Source: an uncultured Coriobacteriaceae bacterium
GTDB lineage: Bacteria; Actinomycetota; Coriobacteriia; Coriobacteriales; Atopobiaceae
DNA length: 54,927 nt
NCBI GenBank assembly: GCA_902793195.1
Contig: CADBCS010000030.1
Location: 1-54,927 of the forward strand
Direction: 5' to 3'
Positions within the stretch are counted from its first letter, which is position 1, and every line of letters begins with the position of its first letter. The notes under the pieces were generated by a model. It ran no database searches and had not been told where the DNA came from. It saw only the letters and a program-made list of their open reading frames with translations. Made by a program: the position numbers and the translations under genes. Positions 8,849 through 18,770 of the stretch are shown here, piece after piece.

Positions 8849-9520
8849 ATGAACGTTCTAATAGTGGAGGATGAGCGTAATCTTGCCGACGCCATCTGCA
8901 AGATACTAAAAGACGAAGGCATGCGTGCCGACGTCACGTATGACGGGACGACGGGCCTGTCTCTTGGCAAGACGGGCATGTACGATGCCATCGTCCTAGA
9001 CGTCATGCTGCCAGGCATGGACGGCCTGGAGGTCGTTCGCGAGATTCGTCGCGCAGGCATATCGACCCCCGTGCTCATGCTCACGGCACGGACCTCGACC
9101 TCCGACAAGGTCGATGGGTTGGACGCAGGCGCCGACGACTACATGACGAAGCCATTCGAGACGGTCGAGCTACTCGCCCGCCTCCGCGCGCTCACGCGCA
9201 GGACGGGAGACGTGATCATCGAGGAGGCGAGCTTTGGTGACCTCAGGCTCGACCTGGCGACGCACGACCTCAGCTGCCACGAGCGCTCCGTCCACCTGTC
9301 AGGCAAGGAGTTCGAGGTCATGAAGATGCTCATGAGCTCGAACGCGCGCGTCGTCTCCAAGCAGGATCTGCTCACGCGGGTATGGGGCGACACCGAGGCA
9401 TCCGAGAACTCAGTGGAGGCCTACATCTCGTTCCTGCGCAAGAAGATCAGCCATCTTCGCTCGACCGTGCAGATTACCACGCTGCGTATGCTAGGCTACC
9501 GTCTGGAGGTCATCGGGTAG
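8849..9520 (+). CDS. OmpR/PhoB-family response regulator
   Basis: DNA-binding response regulator, 223 residues. The receiver domain (1-115) has the acidic pair in VEDE, the phospho-acceptor Asp51 in VLDVMLPG, the switch Thr in MLTART and Lys in MTKPF. The winged-helix output domain (about 125-220) includes GKEFEVMKMLM and the recognition-helix region TEASENSVEAYISFLRKK. The ATG at 8849 is chosen because AGGGAAGG lies 7 nt upstream; the ATG at 8843 would be too close to it. It is followed by its likely partner kinase after an 84-bp gap containing a hairpin. The stimulus is not evident. Confidence 0.93.
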   Translation: MNVLIVEDERNLADAICKILKDEGMRADVTYDGTTGLSLGKTGMYDAIVLDVMLPGMDGLEVVREIRRAGISTPVLMLTARTSTSDKVDGLDAGADDYMTKPFETVELLARLRALTRRTGDVIIEEASFGDLRLDLATHDLSCHERSVHLSGKEFEVMKMLMSSNARVVSKQDLLTRVWGDTEASENSVEAYISFLRKKISHLRSTVQITTLRMLGYRLEVIG

Positions 9521-9547
9521 CCCATCTGCCATTACGTGTTTGCTTAT

Positions 9548-9579
9548 GGCCTCTGGAGACTCCGTTTCCGGAGGCCTTT
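9548..9579 (+). terminator. hairpin between response regulator and kinase genes
   Basis: GGCCTCTGGA (9548-9557) pairs with TCCGGAGGCC (9567-9576) as a 10-bp stem with one G-T wobble and a 9-nt loop, followed by TTTGTCAT. The T tract is short, so it may be a partial terminator that lowers kinase/polymerase expression relative to the regulator, or an RNA processing site. Confidence 0.45.
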
Positions 9580-9604
9580 GTCATAGGAATGCGAGGTACG
9601 CACC

Positions 9605-10870
9605 ATGCTCAAGAGCCTACGCAGGAAGTTCGTGGTCATCATCATGACGATCGTGGGAATCGCGCTCCTGTCGGTGCTGGGAAGCAGCTATGTCTCGTCT
9701 TGGCAGACGCAGCACGACCTCATCACCGAGGCGCTCGAGCACAAGCTGGGTGGCGAGGCACTCATAATGCCCCCACAGGACGACTCGGCTCAGGAGAAGC
9801 TCAGACCCATCCACCAAAACCGCGCAAACGTCCTCACGCTGGTCATCGACCTCGACCCAAACGGCATCGTGCTCTCCAGCAACAACGTGCCCATATTCGT
9901 TGACTCCTCCACCCTCTCCTCCATGCTCGTGGACATACTGGCCGCCAACACCGACAGCGCCTGGGACGACTCCAACCACATCGCATGGATGCGCAGGCAA
10001 TACGAGAGCGACGCATGGCGCGTCGTGATCGCAGACACCTCCACCGTCGACGTCTCGCTGCAATCTCTCGCCGTGCGCGACGTATGCATCTTCGCGGTGG
10101 CCATGGGTGTGATGCTCGTACTGTCCATGCGGCTCTCCACGTGGGCGCTCAGGCCCGTAAAGACAGCTTGGGAGCAGCAGCGACGCTTTATCGCGGACGC
10201 CTCGCACGAACTCAAGACGCCGCTGGCCGTGATCATCGCGAACACGCAGATCCTCAAGTCGGACGAGGGCATTCCCGAGGAGAGCATGCGCTGGGTCAAC
10301 AGCACCGCCGACGAGTCCGAGCATATGAAGAACCTCGTCGAGGAGCTGCTGGAGCTCGCGCGGACCGACGAGACGACGGCGGGGGCGAGGGGCGTCATGC
10401 ACACCGAGCACATCGACTTCTCCTCCATGGTCGAGAACGCCTGCCTGGAGTTCGACGCCATCGCGTTCGAGCGGGGCAACACCATAGAGGAGAGCATCGA
10501 CGAGGACGTGTTCGTGGAGGGCGACCGCGAATGGCTCACGAGGCTCTGCAAGATCCTCGTCGACAACGCCTGCAAGTACTCCTATGTGGGATGTCCCATC
10601 CACGTGTCGCTGAGGAAGGAGCAGCGCCGCTGCGTTCTGAGCGTCAACAACCAGGGCAACGTGATCGACGAGCAGGACCTGCCACACGTCTTCGACCGCT
10701 TCTACCGAACGGACAAGGCACGCAGCCGCAACGAGCAGACCGGCGGCTTTGGGCTGGGCTTGGCAATCGCACAGGGCATCTGCACCTCGCACGCAGGAAC
10801 AATTGCGGTGACCAGCACCGAGGCGGACGGGACGACCTTCACCGCGACGCTCCCGCTCGCCAAGTCGTAG
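9605..10870 (+). CDS. sensor histidine kinase
   Basis: Membrane histidine kinase, 421 residues, probably phosphorylating the regulator encoded just upstream. Visible parts are membrane segment 1 (about 9-31), an extracytoplasmic region of about 125 residues with no recognised fold, and membrane segment 2 (about 157-178). The dimerisation box FIADASHELKTPLAVI follows, with His201. The ATP-binding domain has an N-box (LVDNACKYS), an F-box region (DLPHVFDRFYR) and a G-box (GGFGLGLAIAQ). No clear HAMP domain is seen between the second membrane segment and the H-box. The stop is 8 bp before the polymerase gene, so the two are likely co-transcribed. Confidence 0.93.
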   Translation: MLKSLRRKFVVIIMTIVGIALLSVLGSSYVSSWQTQHDLITEALEHKLGGEALIMPPQDDSAQEKLRPIHQNRANVLTLVIDLDPNGIVLSSNNVPIFVDSSTLSSMLVDILAANTDSAWDDSNHIAWMRRQYESDAWRVVIADTSTVDVSLQSLAVRDVCIFAVAMGVMLVLSMRLSTWALRPVKTAWEQQRRFIADASHELKTPLAVIIANTQILKSDEGIPEESMRWVNSTADESEHMKNLVEELLELARTDETTAGARGVMHTEHIDFSSMVENACLEFDAIAFERGNTIEESIDEDVFVEGDREWLTRLCKILVDNACKYSYVGCPIHVSLRKEQRRCVLSVNNQGNVIDEQDLPHVFDRFYRTDKARSRNEQTGGFGLGLAIAQGICTSHAGTIAVTSTEADGTTFTATLPLAKS

Positions 10871-10878
10871 GACCACCC

Positions 10879-12117
10879 ATGGCAGGTGATTCCATCCGTC
10901 TCATCCCCTGGCAGGGCCGTGCCATCGGCCTTATGGACCTCGACGCGTTCTTCGCCTCCGTCGAGCAGCTCGACCACCCCGAATGGCGTGGAAAACCGGT
11001 GATCGTGGGCTCGCCGAGCAAGCGTGGGGTCGTCTCCACCGCAAGCTACGAGGCACGTCCGTACGGCGTCCATTCGGCAATGCCCGCCATGATCGCCAAG
11101 CGGCTCTGCCCGCATGCGATCTGGACGCAGGGCCACTTCTCCCGCTATCGTGAGCTCAGCGCCGCCGTAATGGACATCCTCGTCAACGAGACGCCGCTCG
11201 TGGAGCAGGTGTCCATTGACGAAGCGTTCTTCGACGTGTCACCGGGACGCTACTCCAACGAGAGCCCACTTCGCATTTGCCAGCGCATCCAACGGCGTGT
11301 GGCCGAGCTCGGAATCACGTGCTCGATTGGGCTTGGCACCTCAAAGACCGTGGCGAAGATCGCCTCCGAGCGGGAGAAGCCCCGTGGACTCACGGCCGTG
11401 TTTCCCGGGACGGAGCGGGACTTCCTCGACCCCTTGCCGGTGCGCGCTCTGTCCGGCATTGGCGGCTCCTCCGAGCAGACGTTGCACGAACTCGGCATCC
11501 GCACGCTCGGCGACCTCGCAGGGCAAGACCCGGACGAAATGGAGTCAATCTTTGGCGTGGCGGGGCCGCGCATGGTTATGCGCGCCCGCGGAGAGGAGAG
11601 CAGCGTCGTTCGAGCCATCGACGCCCCTGACGAGACTAAGTCGGTGTCTCACGAACGGACCTTCACATCCGACCTGACCGAGGTCGAGGACATCCGGGCG
11701 GCTATAGGGCACGTGAGCGAGCTCGTGGGCATGCGGCTCAGACGAAAGGGGCTCGTTGGCTCCCAGGTGACCCTCAAGCTCAAGTTCGAGGCTATGAAGG
11801 TGCACACCGCACAGCGCCAACTTGGACAGGCCACAGACGATGAGCACGTCTTCGGGCCGATTGCCCAAGACTTGCTTGGCGACCTTTGGGCACCCGGCAC
11901 ACCGGTTCGACTCGTCGGTGTTGGTGTAAGCGACTTTGGCGAGCGTCCCACGCAGCTATCCCTGTTCGAGACCGAAGATCCCGACCATGTCAAGACACGG
12001 GCGCTCGCAGCGGCCACCGACAAGCTACGGGAGCGCTTTGGGGCCGACGCCATCGCCTACGGACGCGACTTGCGCCTCAGGGGACGGTTGTCACGGTCCA
12101 AGCGGGATGAGCGATAG
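10879..12117 (+). CDS. dinB: Y-family DNA polymerase IV
   Basis: Error-prone translesion DNA polymerase, 412 residues. Catalytic acidic residues are visible in MDLDAFFASVEQ (near residues 20-22) and VSIDEAFFDV (Asp114, Glu115). The fingers motif is TASYEARPYGV, followed by the helix-hairpin-helix region (ALSGIGGSSEQTLHELGI) and the little-finger domain. QLSLFETE near residue 360 resembles a beta-clamp binding motif, here internal and followed by about 50 residues. The ATG at 10879 has a weak ribosome site; the next in-frame ATG (10933) would remove the strand before the first catalytic Asp. Its position behind a two-component system suggests stress-linked expression. No LexA box was recognised. 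Confidence 0.92.
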   Translation: MAGDSIRLIPWQGRAIGLMDLDAFFASVEQLDHPEWRGKPVIVGSPSKRGVVSTASYEARPYGVHSAMPAMIAKRLCPHAIWTQGHFSRYRELSAAVMDILVNETPLVEQVSIDEAFFDVSPGRYSNESPLRICQRIQRRVAELGITCSIGLGTSKTVAKIASEREKPRGLTAVFPGTERDFLDPLPVRALSGIGGSSEQTLHELGIRTLGDLAGQDPDEMESIFGVAGPRMVMRARGEESSVVRAIDAPDETKSVSHERTFTSDLTEVEDIRAAIGHVSELVGMRLRRKGLVGSQVTLKLKFEAMKVHTAQRQLGQATDDEHVFGPIAQDLLGDLWAPGTPVRLVGVGVSDFGERPTQLSLFETEDPDHVKTRALAAATDKLRERFGADAIAYGRDLRLRGRLSRSKRDER

Positions 12118-12123
12118 CATGCC

Positions 12124-12477
12124 TCACGACAGGAAGTCAACGCGCGGGGCATCGCCCCAGAGTCGCTCAAGGCGATAGTAGTCGCGTGACTCGGGCAAAA
12201 AGGCATGGATCACCACCGAGCCGTAATCGAGCAGCACCCATGTCGCACCAGCCCTTCCCTCGTGCGAAAGGGGGTCGAGGCCAACGTTCTTCTTGATGCG
12301 CTCCTCGATCTCCTCAACGATGGACGAGAGCATACGGGCATTGTCGGCGGAGCAGATCACAAAGTAGTCGCACACGTCCGAAAGCCCCTTGAGGTCGAGG
12401 GCAACGATGTCGGAGCCCTTCTTCTCGTCTGCGGCCATCACGGCAATGCGCGCCAGTTCCGAAGGCGTGACTGTCAT
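12124..12477 (-). CDS. rsfS: ribosomal silencing factor RsfS
   Basis: Binds L14 on the 50S subunit and blocks subunit joining under starvation. The 117-residue protein shows the family core: KKGSDIVALDLKGLSDVCDYFVIC, NARMLSSIVEEIEER and GATWVLLDYGSVVIHAF, ending in the RDYYRLERLWGDAP signature. The start at 12477 follows AAAGGGG. It converges on dinB with only 6 bp between the stop codons and no terminator there. It follows yqeK by 13 bp, the standard nadD-yqeK-rsfS order. Confidence 0.95.
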   Translation of the reverse strand: MTVTPSELARIAVMAADEKKGSDIVALDLKGLSDVCDYFVICSADNARMLSSIVEEIEERIKKNVGLDPLSHEGRAGATWVLLDYGSVVIHAFLPESRDYYRLERLWGDAPRVDFLS

Positions 12478-12490
12478 GTCGCACCCCTTT

Positions 12491-13159
12491 CTATGAGCGT
12501 CCGCGGCGCGCGCGTTCGCGTGCCAACGAGTTGTAGATGTCAATGGTCCTGGGGAGCAGGTAACGCCCGCCCTGCAGCACGTACACGATGCCTCCCACGA
12601 ACGCGTTCCAAAACACGTCCTCCAGAGGCGCCTTGCCCACCATGTCCCGCGTCTCCTGTATTCCCTTGCTCGGTCTCCTGAGCGGCTCGATTCCGTCGGC
12701 GACGAACAGGACCATGTCCAGCGGACCCATGTCCTTTGCTGCCGAGGTGTGGCATCCTATGGCATGCCACACCTCCTTGGGCAGCTTGGGATAGCGCTTT
12801 GGCAGCTCTCGCGCCGCGACCATGCCATGCAGCAGGGGCATTGCGGAGCCCAACGGTACCCCAACGTCGATCTTGAGCTTCTTGGCACGTGCCACAAGCT
12901 CATCGTTTGGCACCACCTTGTCCCAGTCGTGCAGGAGACCTGCGACGCGGGCGAGGTAGGGGTCAACCCCATACAGGCAGGCGAGGCGCTCTGACGTTCG
13001 CGCGACAGATATCGAGTGGGCGAGCCGTTGGGGCTTGGATGACAGCTGCTTTCGCACGTCGGACTCAATCTGCTTGATGGAGGCGCGCTGCCATTTCTTG
13101 TAGGAGACCTTCGACTTTCCCCGAGGCTTCCAGTACGAATCGTTTCTGCTGCTACCCAT
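12491..13159 (-). CDS. yqeK: HD-domain hydrolase, YqeK type
   Basis: HD-superfamily phosphohydrolase. YqeK proteins hydrolyse diadenosine tetraphosphate symmetrically, using a di-iron centre. The 222-residue protein has metal-ligand motifs at HSISVARTSERLA, AGLLHDWDKV (His-Asp pair), LLHGMVAA, HAIGCHTSA and VADGIEP, in family order. The first 40 residues form a basic, poorly conserved leader (SYWKPRGKSKVSYKKWQR) longer than in typical YqeK proteins. The start at 13159 overlaps the nadD stop by 8 bp. Confidence 0.88.
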   Translation of the reverse strand: MGSSRNDSYWKPRGKSKVSYKKWQRASIKQIESDVRKQLSSKPQRLAHSISVARTSERLACLYGVDPYLARVAGLLHDWDKVVPNDELVARAKKLKIDVGVPLGSAMPLLHGMVAARELPKRYPKLPKEVWHAIGCHTSAAKDMGPLDMVLFVADGIEPLRRPSKGIQETRDMVGKAPLEDVFWNAFVGGIVYVLQGGRYLLPRTIDIYNSLARERARRGRS

Positions 13160-13883
13160 CGACCTCCCCTTCCCACTCCACGTCCGTCTCGGCAATCTTG
13201 GAGGCACCGTATCTGCGTGGGAGAACACCATACAGATGGTGCTTGTGAATGTATCCGGTAACCTGGTCGGGCGTGAGATATCTTAGGCTCTGCCCCGCCA
13301 CCACGCGCTCACGCAGGTAGCTCGACGAGATTGCGAGCGCCGGTACCTCTAAATACGTCACGTCGAAGTGATGGTTCGAGGCGGCAATGGCGCTGCGGGC
13401 ATGCTCCAGGTCGTACCCCGGCCTTGTGGCTCCCACCACATGGGCGAGTCGCGCTATCGTCTCGGCATGACGCCAGGTGACTATCTCGGCAATCGCATCC
13501 GCACCCGTGATGAAGTAGAACTCCACATTTTTGGGATAGATGCCCGAGAGGTATTCGAGCGTATCTGCGGTGTACGTGATGCCTGCCCGGTCCACCTCGA
13601 ACCTGCTAGCGATAAAGTGCGGGTTGTCGGAGGTGGCAAGCAGCGTCATGGCATAGCGGTCCTCCCCCGAGCTCACGCGCTTGTCCTGCTTGAATGCCGG
13701 ACGTCCTGCGGGCATGAACACGACCACGTCCAGTTCCAGGTCGTCAAATGCCTGCTCCGCGGCAACGAGGTGGCCGTTGTGTATGGGATCGAAGGTTCCG
13801 CCCATGATCCCCATGCGATATGTGTGGGAAGGATCCTTCCCAAGCAACGGAAGGTCGATGCGCTCCTCCATCCGTTGCGTCAT
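13152..13883 (-). CDS. nadD: nicotinate-nucleotide adenylyltransferase
   Basis: Adenylates nicotinate mononucleotide in NAD synthesis. The 243-residue form carries the nucleotidyltransferase motif GIMGGTFDPIHNGHL, the substrate-binding SRFEVDRAGITYTADTL, FITGADAIAEI and the C-terminal ISSSYLRERV signature. ATG 13883 follows GAGAGGG at normal spacing; a TTG at 13907 is also preceded by GAGGTG and would add 8 residues. Either way there is an unusual N-terminal extension of more than 20 residues before the GxFDPIHxGH strand. Confidence 0.94.
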   Translation of the reverse strand: MTQRMEERIDLPLLGKDPSHTYRMGIMGGTFDPIHNGHLVAAEQAFDDLELDVVVFMPAGRPAFKQDKRVSSGEDRYAMTLLATSDNPHFIASRFEVDRAGITYTADTLEYLSGIYPKNVEFYFITGADAIAEIVTWRHAETIARLAHVVGATRPGYDLEHARSAIAASNHHFDVTYLEVPALAISSSYLRERVVAGQSLRYLTPDQVTGYIHKHHLYGVLPRRYGASKIAETDVEWEGEVDG

Positions 13884-13929
13884 GTCCAATGCCCTCTCGT
13901 CACGCAAGCAACATCACCTCACCCATCGC

Positions 13930-15054
13930 CTAGAACACGAGCAGCTCGTCGCGATGCACCGCCGGCTGCCCTGCCTTCTCGGGAAAGAACCTCTCCACGA
14001 CGTCGAGCTTGAGCCCGCGCACGCGCATCAAGTCGTCCGCAGAGAACCGCGAGACACCGCGACCGATCTCGTGACCTTCCATGTCCTCGATGCTCACCAC
14101 GTCCCCCGCATCGAAGTCGCCGCTGACGCAGTGAATCCCCACAGGCAACAACGAGGCGCCATCAACGAGCAGGGCGTCACGCGCACCGTCATCCACGACC
14201 ACGCTGCCACGAGGTATCTCGGCTATGCCGATCCAGAGCTTGCGGCCATTGCCACGCACGGGTCCAGAGCTGTTTGCAAAGCGAGTTCCCACCCGCATCC
14301 CGTGAACGGCGTCGACCAGCACTCCCCTCTTGCGACCATGGCACACGATCATGGGGATGCCGGCCGCAAGCATCGCGCGCGCGGCCCGCACCTTCGACGC
14401 CATGCCACCGGTGCCCACGCTCGAGGCCGAGCCTCCCGCAACGCTCGCGATTGCGTCGTCGATGGTATGCACCTCCATTATGAGCTCGGCATCGTCGTCC
14501 TCGCTCGGATTCGAGGTGTAGAGCCCCGCCACGTCGCTGAGCACCACATAGAGCGAGGCGCCAAGCAGGGCGGAGACTATGGCGCCAAGCATGTCGTTGT
14601 CGCCAAAGGCGAACTCGGACACGCTCACGGTGTCGTTTTCGTTAACCACCGGTACGGCGCCGAGCTCGAGCAGCCGGTCGAACGTGTTGCGCGCATTGAG
14701 ATAGCCCTCGCGATCAACCACGTCACGCCTGGTGAGCAGGACTTGGCCGCACGTTAGGTCAAGCCGCGCGAGCTCCTTCGCGTATGCCTCGGTAAGGGCT
14801 GCCTGGCCAGCCGCCGCACAAGCCTGGAGGGTGGGGATGTCGCGCGGGCGCCCCACGATGCCAAGGCGCTCCCTTCCGGCCGCCGCGGCCCCCGACGTGA
14901 CTATCACGACGTGGCGTCCCTCCCCGCGCAGGATGGCAACCTGCTCGCACAGGTTCGCGATAAACCCCTCGTCTACCCTGCCAAGCTCGTCGGTGAGGGT
15001 CGAGGAACCTATCTTGACGACCACCAGCCCCGGAAACTGCTCTGGAGTAGCCAT
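13930..15054 (-). CDS. proB: glutamate 5-kinase
   Basis: First step of proline synthesis: phosphorylates glutamate with ATP. The 374-residue protein has an amino-acid-kinase domain (VVVKIGSSTLT, IVTSGAAAAG, VPVVNENDTVS, then FGDNDMLGA, LSDVAGLYT and GTGGMASKVRAA) and a C-terminal PUA domain from about residue 280. It starts one base after the obgE stop. The proA gene that often follows is not adjacent; nadD is. Confidence 0.96.
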   Translation of the reverse strand: MATPEQFPGLVVVKIGSSTLTDELGRVDEGFIANLCEQVAILRGEGRHVVIVTSGAAAAGRERLGIVGRPRDIPTLQACAAAGQAALTEAYAKELARLDLTCGQVLLTRRDVVDREGYLNARNTFDRLLELGAVPVVNENDTVSVSEFAFGDNDMLGAIVSALLGASLYVVLSDVAGLYTSNPSEDDDAELIMEVHTIDDAIASVAGGSASSVGTGGMASKVRAARAMLAAGIPMIVCHGRKRGVLVDAVHGMRVGTRFANSSGPVRGNGRKLWIGIAEIPRGSVVVDDGARDALLVDGASLLPVGIHCVSGDFDAGDVVSIEDMEGHEIGRGVSRFSADDLMRVRGLKLDVVERFFPEKAGQPAVHRDELLVF

Positions 15055-15055
15055 C

Positions 15056-16501
<1,446 letters not shown>

Positions 16502-16517
16502 TTACATAATCCAGACG

Positions 16518-16769
16518 TTATGCGCTGGTGCGCACATGCACGAAGTGCTTCGTCCCCTTGGTGAACTCGACGACGCCGTCTGCCAGGGCAAAGAGCGTGT
16601 CGTCCTTGCCACGACCAACGTTCTCGCCCGGCGTGATGTGCGTGCCACGCTGACGAACGATGATCTGACCGGTCTTGATGGCCTGACCGCCGTAGATCTT
16701 GGTGCCAAGGCGCTGACCACGTGAGTCGCGACCATTGCGGGAAGATCCCAATCCCTTTTTGTGAGCCAT
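16518..16769 (-). CDS. rpmA: 50S ribosomal protein L27
   Basis: Large-subunit protein L27, 83 residues, whose N-terminus reaches toward the peptidyl-transferase centre. It starts [16 protein letters not shown] and carries [20 protein letters not shown] and [15 protein letters not shown]. It has no cleavable N-terminal extension of the kind found in Firmicutes L27. It follows rplU by 43 bp and precedes a strong hairpin. Confidence 0.98.
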   Translation of the reverse strand: MAHKKGLGSSRNGRDSRGQRLGTKIYGGQAIKTGQIIVRQRGTHITPGENVGRGKDDTLFALADGVVEFTKGTKHFVHVRTSA

Positions 16770-16812
16770 GGTCTCACCTGCCTATCTACTCATGAGCGAA
16801 CGCTCTGTTCTG

Positions 16813-17160
16813 TTACTCCGAATCCTCGGAAGAGGCAACCACTGCAGCCTCCTCAACCGGAAGCGCCACGATCTTGAGTTCGGTTAGGTTCTGACGATGA
16901 CCCTTGGTGCGGCGATAGCGCTTGCGCTTCTTGAACTTGAAGACGATGACTTTCTTGTCCTTGAACTGGTCGAGAACCTCTGCCTCTACCTGCTTGCCCT
17001 CGAGCGCAGCGGAATCGACAATGCTGGTGGCCCCGTCGTTCAGCATCAGGACGTCAAGCATAACCTTGTCGCCAGGCTGCGCATCGAGCTTCTCGACGTT
17101 GATAACGTCGCCCTGGGCAACCTTGTACTGTTTGCCACCGGTGGAAACGATTGCGTACAT
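16813..17160 (-). CDS. rplU: 50S ribosomal protein L21
   Basis: Large-subunit protein L21, 115 residues. It starts MYAIVSTGGKQYKVAQGD and contains VIVFKFKKRKRYRRTKGHRQ, the rRNA-binding hallmark. A 15-residue acidic/alanine tail extends past the usual end. The ATG at 17160 follows GAGGAG. Upstream in-frame sequence overlaps the promoter and is not coding. Confidence 0.98.
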   Translation of the reverse strand: MYAIVSTGGKQYKVAQGDVINVEKLDAQPGDKVMLDVLMLNDGATSIVDSAALEGKQVEAEVLDQFKDKKVIVFKFKKRKRYRRTKGHRQNLTELKIVALPVEEAAVVASSEDSE

Positions 17161-17200
17161 GTGTAACTCCTCATTGCTTGTTTTGATGCAACGGCTATCG

Positions 17201-17228
17201 ATTATACCGCCAAGTTTGCGCACGTCAA
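17201..17228 (-). promoter_or_regulatory. rplU-rpmA promoter
   Basis: On the minus strand TTGACG (17223-17228), a 16-bp spacer and a perfect TATAAT (17201-17206) lie about 40 bp upstream of the rplU start. This is the closest match to a housekeeping promoter consensus seen in the window. Confidence 0.75.
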
Positions 17229-17270
17229 TCAAAAACTACCCATGGGACAAAACACACAACCGACCATGGG
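17229..17270 (-). terminator. putative terminator after capA-like gene
   Basis: CCCATGG and CCATGGG (17239-17245 and 17264-17270) form a 7-bp stem with an 18-nt loop, followed on the minus strand by TAGTTTTTGATT. The long loop weakens the call, but the T run and the position between the capA-like stop and the rplU promoter support it. Confidence 0.45.
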
Positions 17271-17327
17271 CACAGGGGTCGCTTCTGGGACTCTCGCAGG
17301 TAGGACGGCACCATTTGCCCCTTCACC

Positions 17328-18770
17328 TCACTCCCTGGCACACTGCTCCTCCTTGGAGGGAAGGGCCATGGTGTGTATGGACGTCTCGGGGTCGTACCCG
17401 TCGCCAAAGACCGAACGCAGATGGTCGTCGACTGCGGCACGCCCGTAGCCGGGCCAGTTCGTCGTGGCCGCGAGCTCGTCGGTCCAGTCGGAGACGAGGT
17501 AGGGCCGCAGCGCCTTGCCGCCGCTGTCGCATACCACGGTGGGCAGGAACTCCGCGCTCTCTATCCAATGGTTGTCATCCTTGTCTCGCTTGAAGGTGAG
17601 ACGTGCGAAGCCACCGGTCACGCCACGCGTATCGAGTGCCGAGGCGACGTAGTTGCCCATGGAATAGTAAACGACGCACGTGTTCCCAGACTCCCCGGTG
17701 AGCACCTCGCCCCTCTGCAACACATGCGGGTGCCCGCCTATCACCGCATCGACCCCCAAGTCGGCAAGGAACTGGGCCATGCTCGTCTCCTCTTCGCTGG
17801 GCTCGGTATCGTACTCTATACCCCAATGCGGGCACACGACCACGAATTCCGCACCCTCCTCACGGGCCTTGCTCACATCCTCGGCAATCTTGTCCGTGTC
17901 GTGCAGGTTTGCCGCATACTCCCATGCCGAGTCGTCCGGCACGTTGTTCGCCCCATACGTGTAGTTGAGAATCGCGATCTTGAGACCGTTCTTCTTGCAG
18001 ATGTAGACGTCGTTGACGTAATCGGGAAGATCCTCGTCATCATCGGGATCCCTCACCCCAAGCACCGGCACGCCTGCGTGCTCCTCGTGCCAGTACACGA
18101 GCTCGTCGTGCAGCCCTTGGTAGCCCATGTCGTAGACGTGATTCATGGCCTTTAGGATTACGTCGTATCCGGCATCCACCTCGGCGTCGGCAAGCGACTG
18201 CGGGCTGTTGAACACGTAGTTCTCGGCCTGATAGCCATACGACTCCCCCGAGATCATGCCCTCTTGGTTGATCACCGCCACGTCGGCCTCCGAGGACACC
18301 TCTGCGGTCTCCTCGAAGAAGTGGTCGTAGGAGTACGTCCCATCCCCATTGTTGCCACTGTCGAGTGGCTTGCGGTGCAACAGCACGTCTCCGCCCAAGA
18401 CCATGGTCACCTCGGCCGGCTTGACTTCGGGCTTCTTTTTCTTCTTCGACGCATCGTCGACAGCCTCGCCACTCTCGCCCTTGGCGGGCGGCGTGTAGGT
18501 TGCCCTCACGTGCAGCGGCTTGGCGGTCTTCTGTGCCACCGTTCCTAGGCCCGACTTATCCTGCGTCTTTTCCTGTGTCCTCGCTTGCGCTGTGCCAGCC
18601 GTCTGCGACTGCACCACCACGAAGACGAGCCCGGCCAGGCATGCCGTCACATACACCGCCACGATTGCCACGATCCAGGCGGGCAGATGCGCGTTCTTTG
18701 CCTCGACCTTTGCGACGTGCTTGTTGGAAGCATCACCCTCGTGCTTCCCCCGTCCTACCAAACCAAACAC
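17328..18770 (-). CDS. CapA-family poly-gamma-glutamate-type metallophosphatase
   Basis: A 480-residue, membrane-anchored protein with a CapA-type calcineurin-like fold. The family is named for poly-gamma-glutamate capsule synthesis, but many members have no known substrate. There is a single N-terminal membrane segment (about 30-52), a lysine/alanine/threonine-rich linker (about 55-115), then the catalytic domain. That domain has VLGGDVLLHR, VAVINQEG, LKAMNHVYDMG, VCPHWGIEY and VIGGHPHVLQ, with a YYSMGNYVAS core. The GTG at 18770 overlaps the upstream gene by 16 bp. No capB/capC/capE genes are nearby. It occupies the place between the DUF2344/radical-SAM pair and rplU where ribonuclease G is found in related gene orders. 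Confidence 0.85.
   Translation of the reverse strand: MFGLVGRGKHEGDASNKHVAKVEAKNAHLPAWIVAIVAVYVTACLAGLVFVVVQSQTAGTAQARTQEKTQDKSGLGTVAQKTAKPLHVRATYTPPAKGESGEAVDDASKKKKKPEVKPAEVTMVLGGDVLLHRKPLDSGNNGDGTYSYDHFFEETAEVSSEADVAVINQEGMISGESYGYQAENYVFNSPQSLADAEVDAGYDVILKAMNHVYDMGYQGLHDELVYWHEEHAGVPVLGVRDPDDDEDLPDYVNDVYICKKNGLKIAILNYTYGANNVPDDSAWEYAANLHDTDKIAEDVSKAREEGAEFVVVCPHWGIEYDTEPSEEETSMAQFLADLGVDAVIGGHPHVLQRGEVLTGESGNTCVVYYSMGNYVASALDTRGVTGGFARLTFKRDKDDNHWIESAEFLPTVVCDSGGKALRPYLVSDWTDELAATTNWPGYGRAAVDDHLRSVFGDGYDPETSIHTMALPSKEEQCARE

Noticed and set aside
9617..10876. 419-codon minus-strand frame opposite the histidine kinase
   Set aside because: No domain, and composition typical of an antisense shadow. 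The plus-strand kinase has all catalytic boxes.
9985..10878. In-frame 5' extension of the dinB frame inside the kinase gene
   Set aside because: It is arginine-rich shadow translation of the kinase. The polymerase begins at 10879, where family similarity starts.
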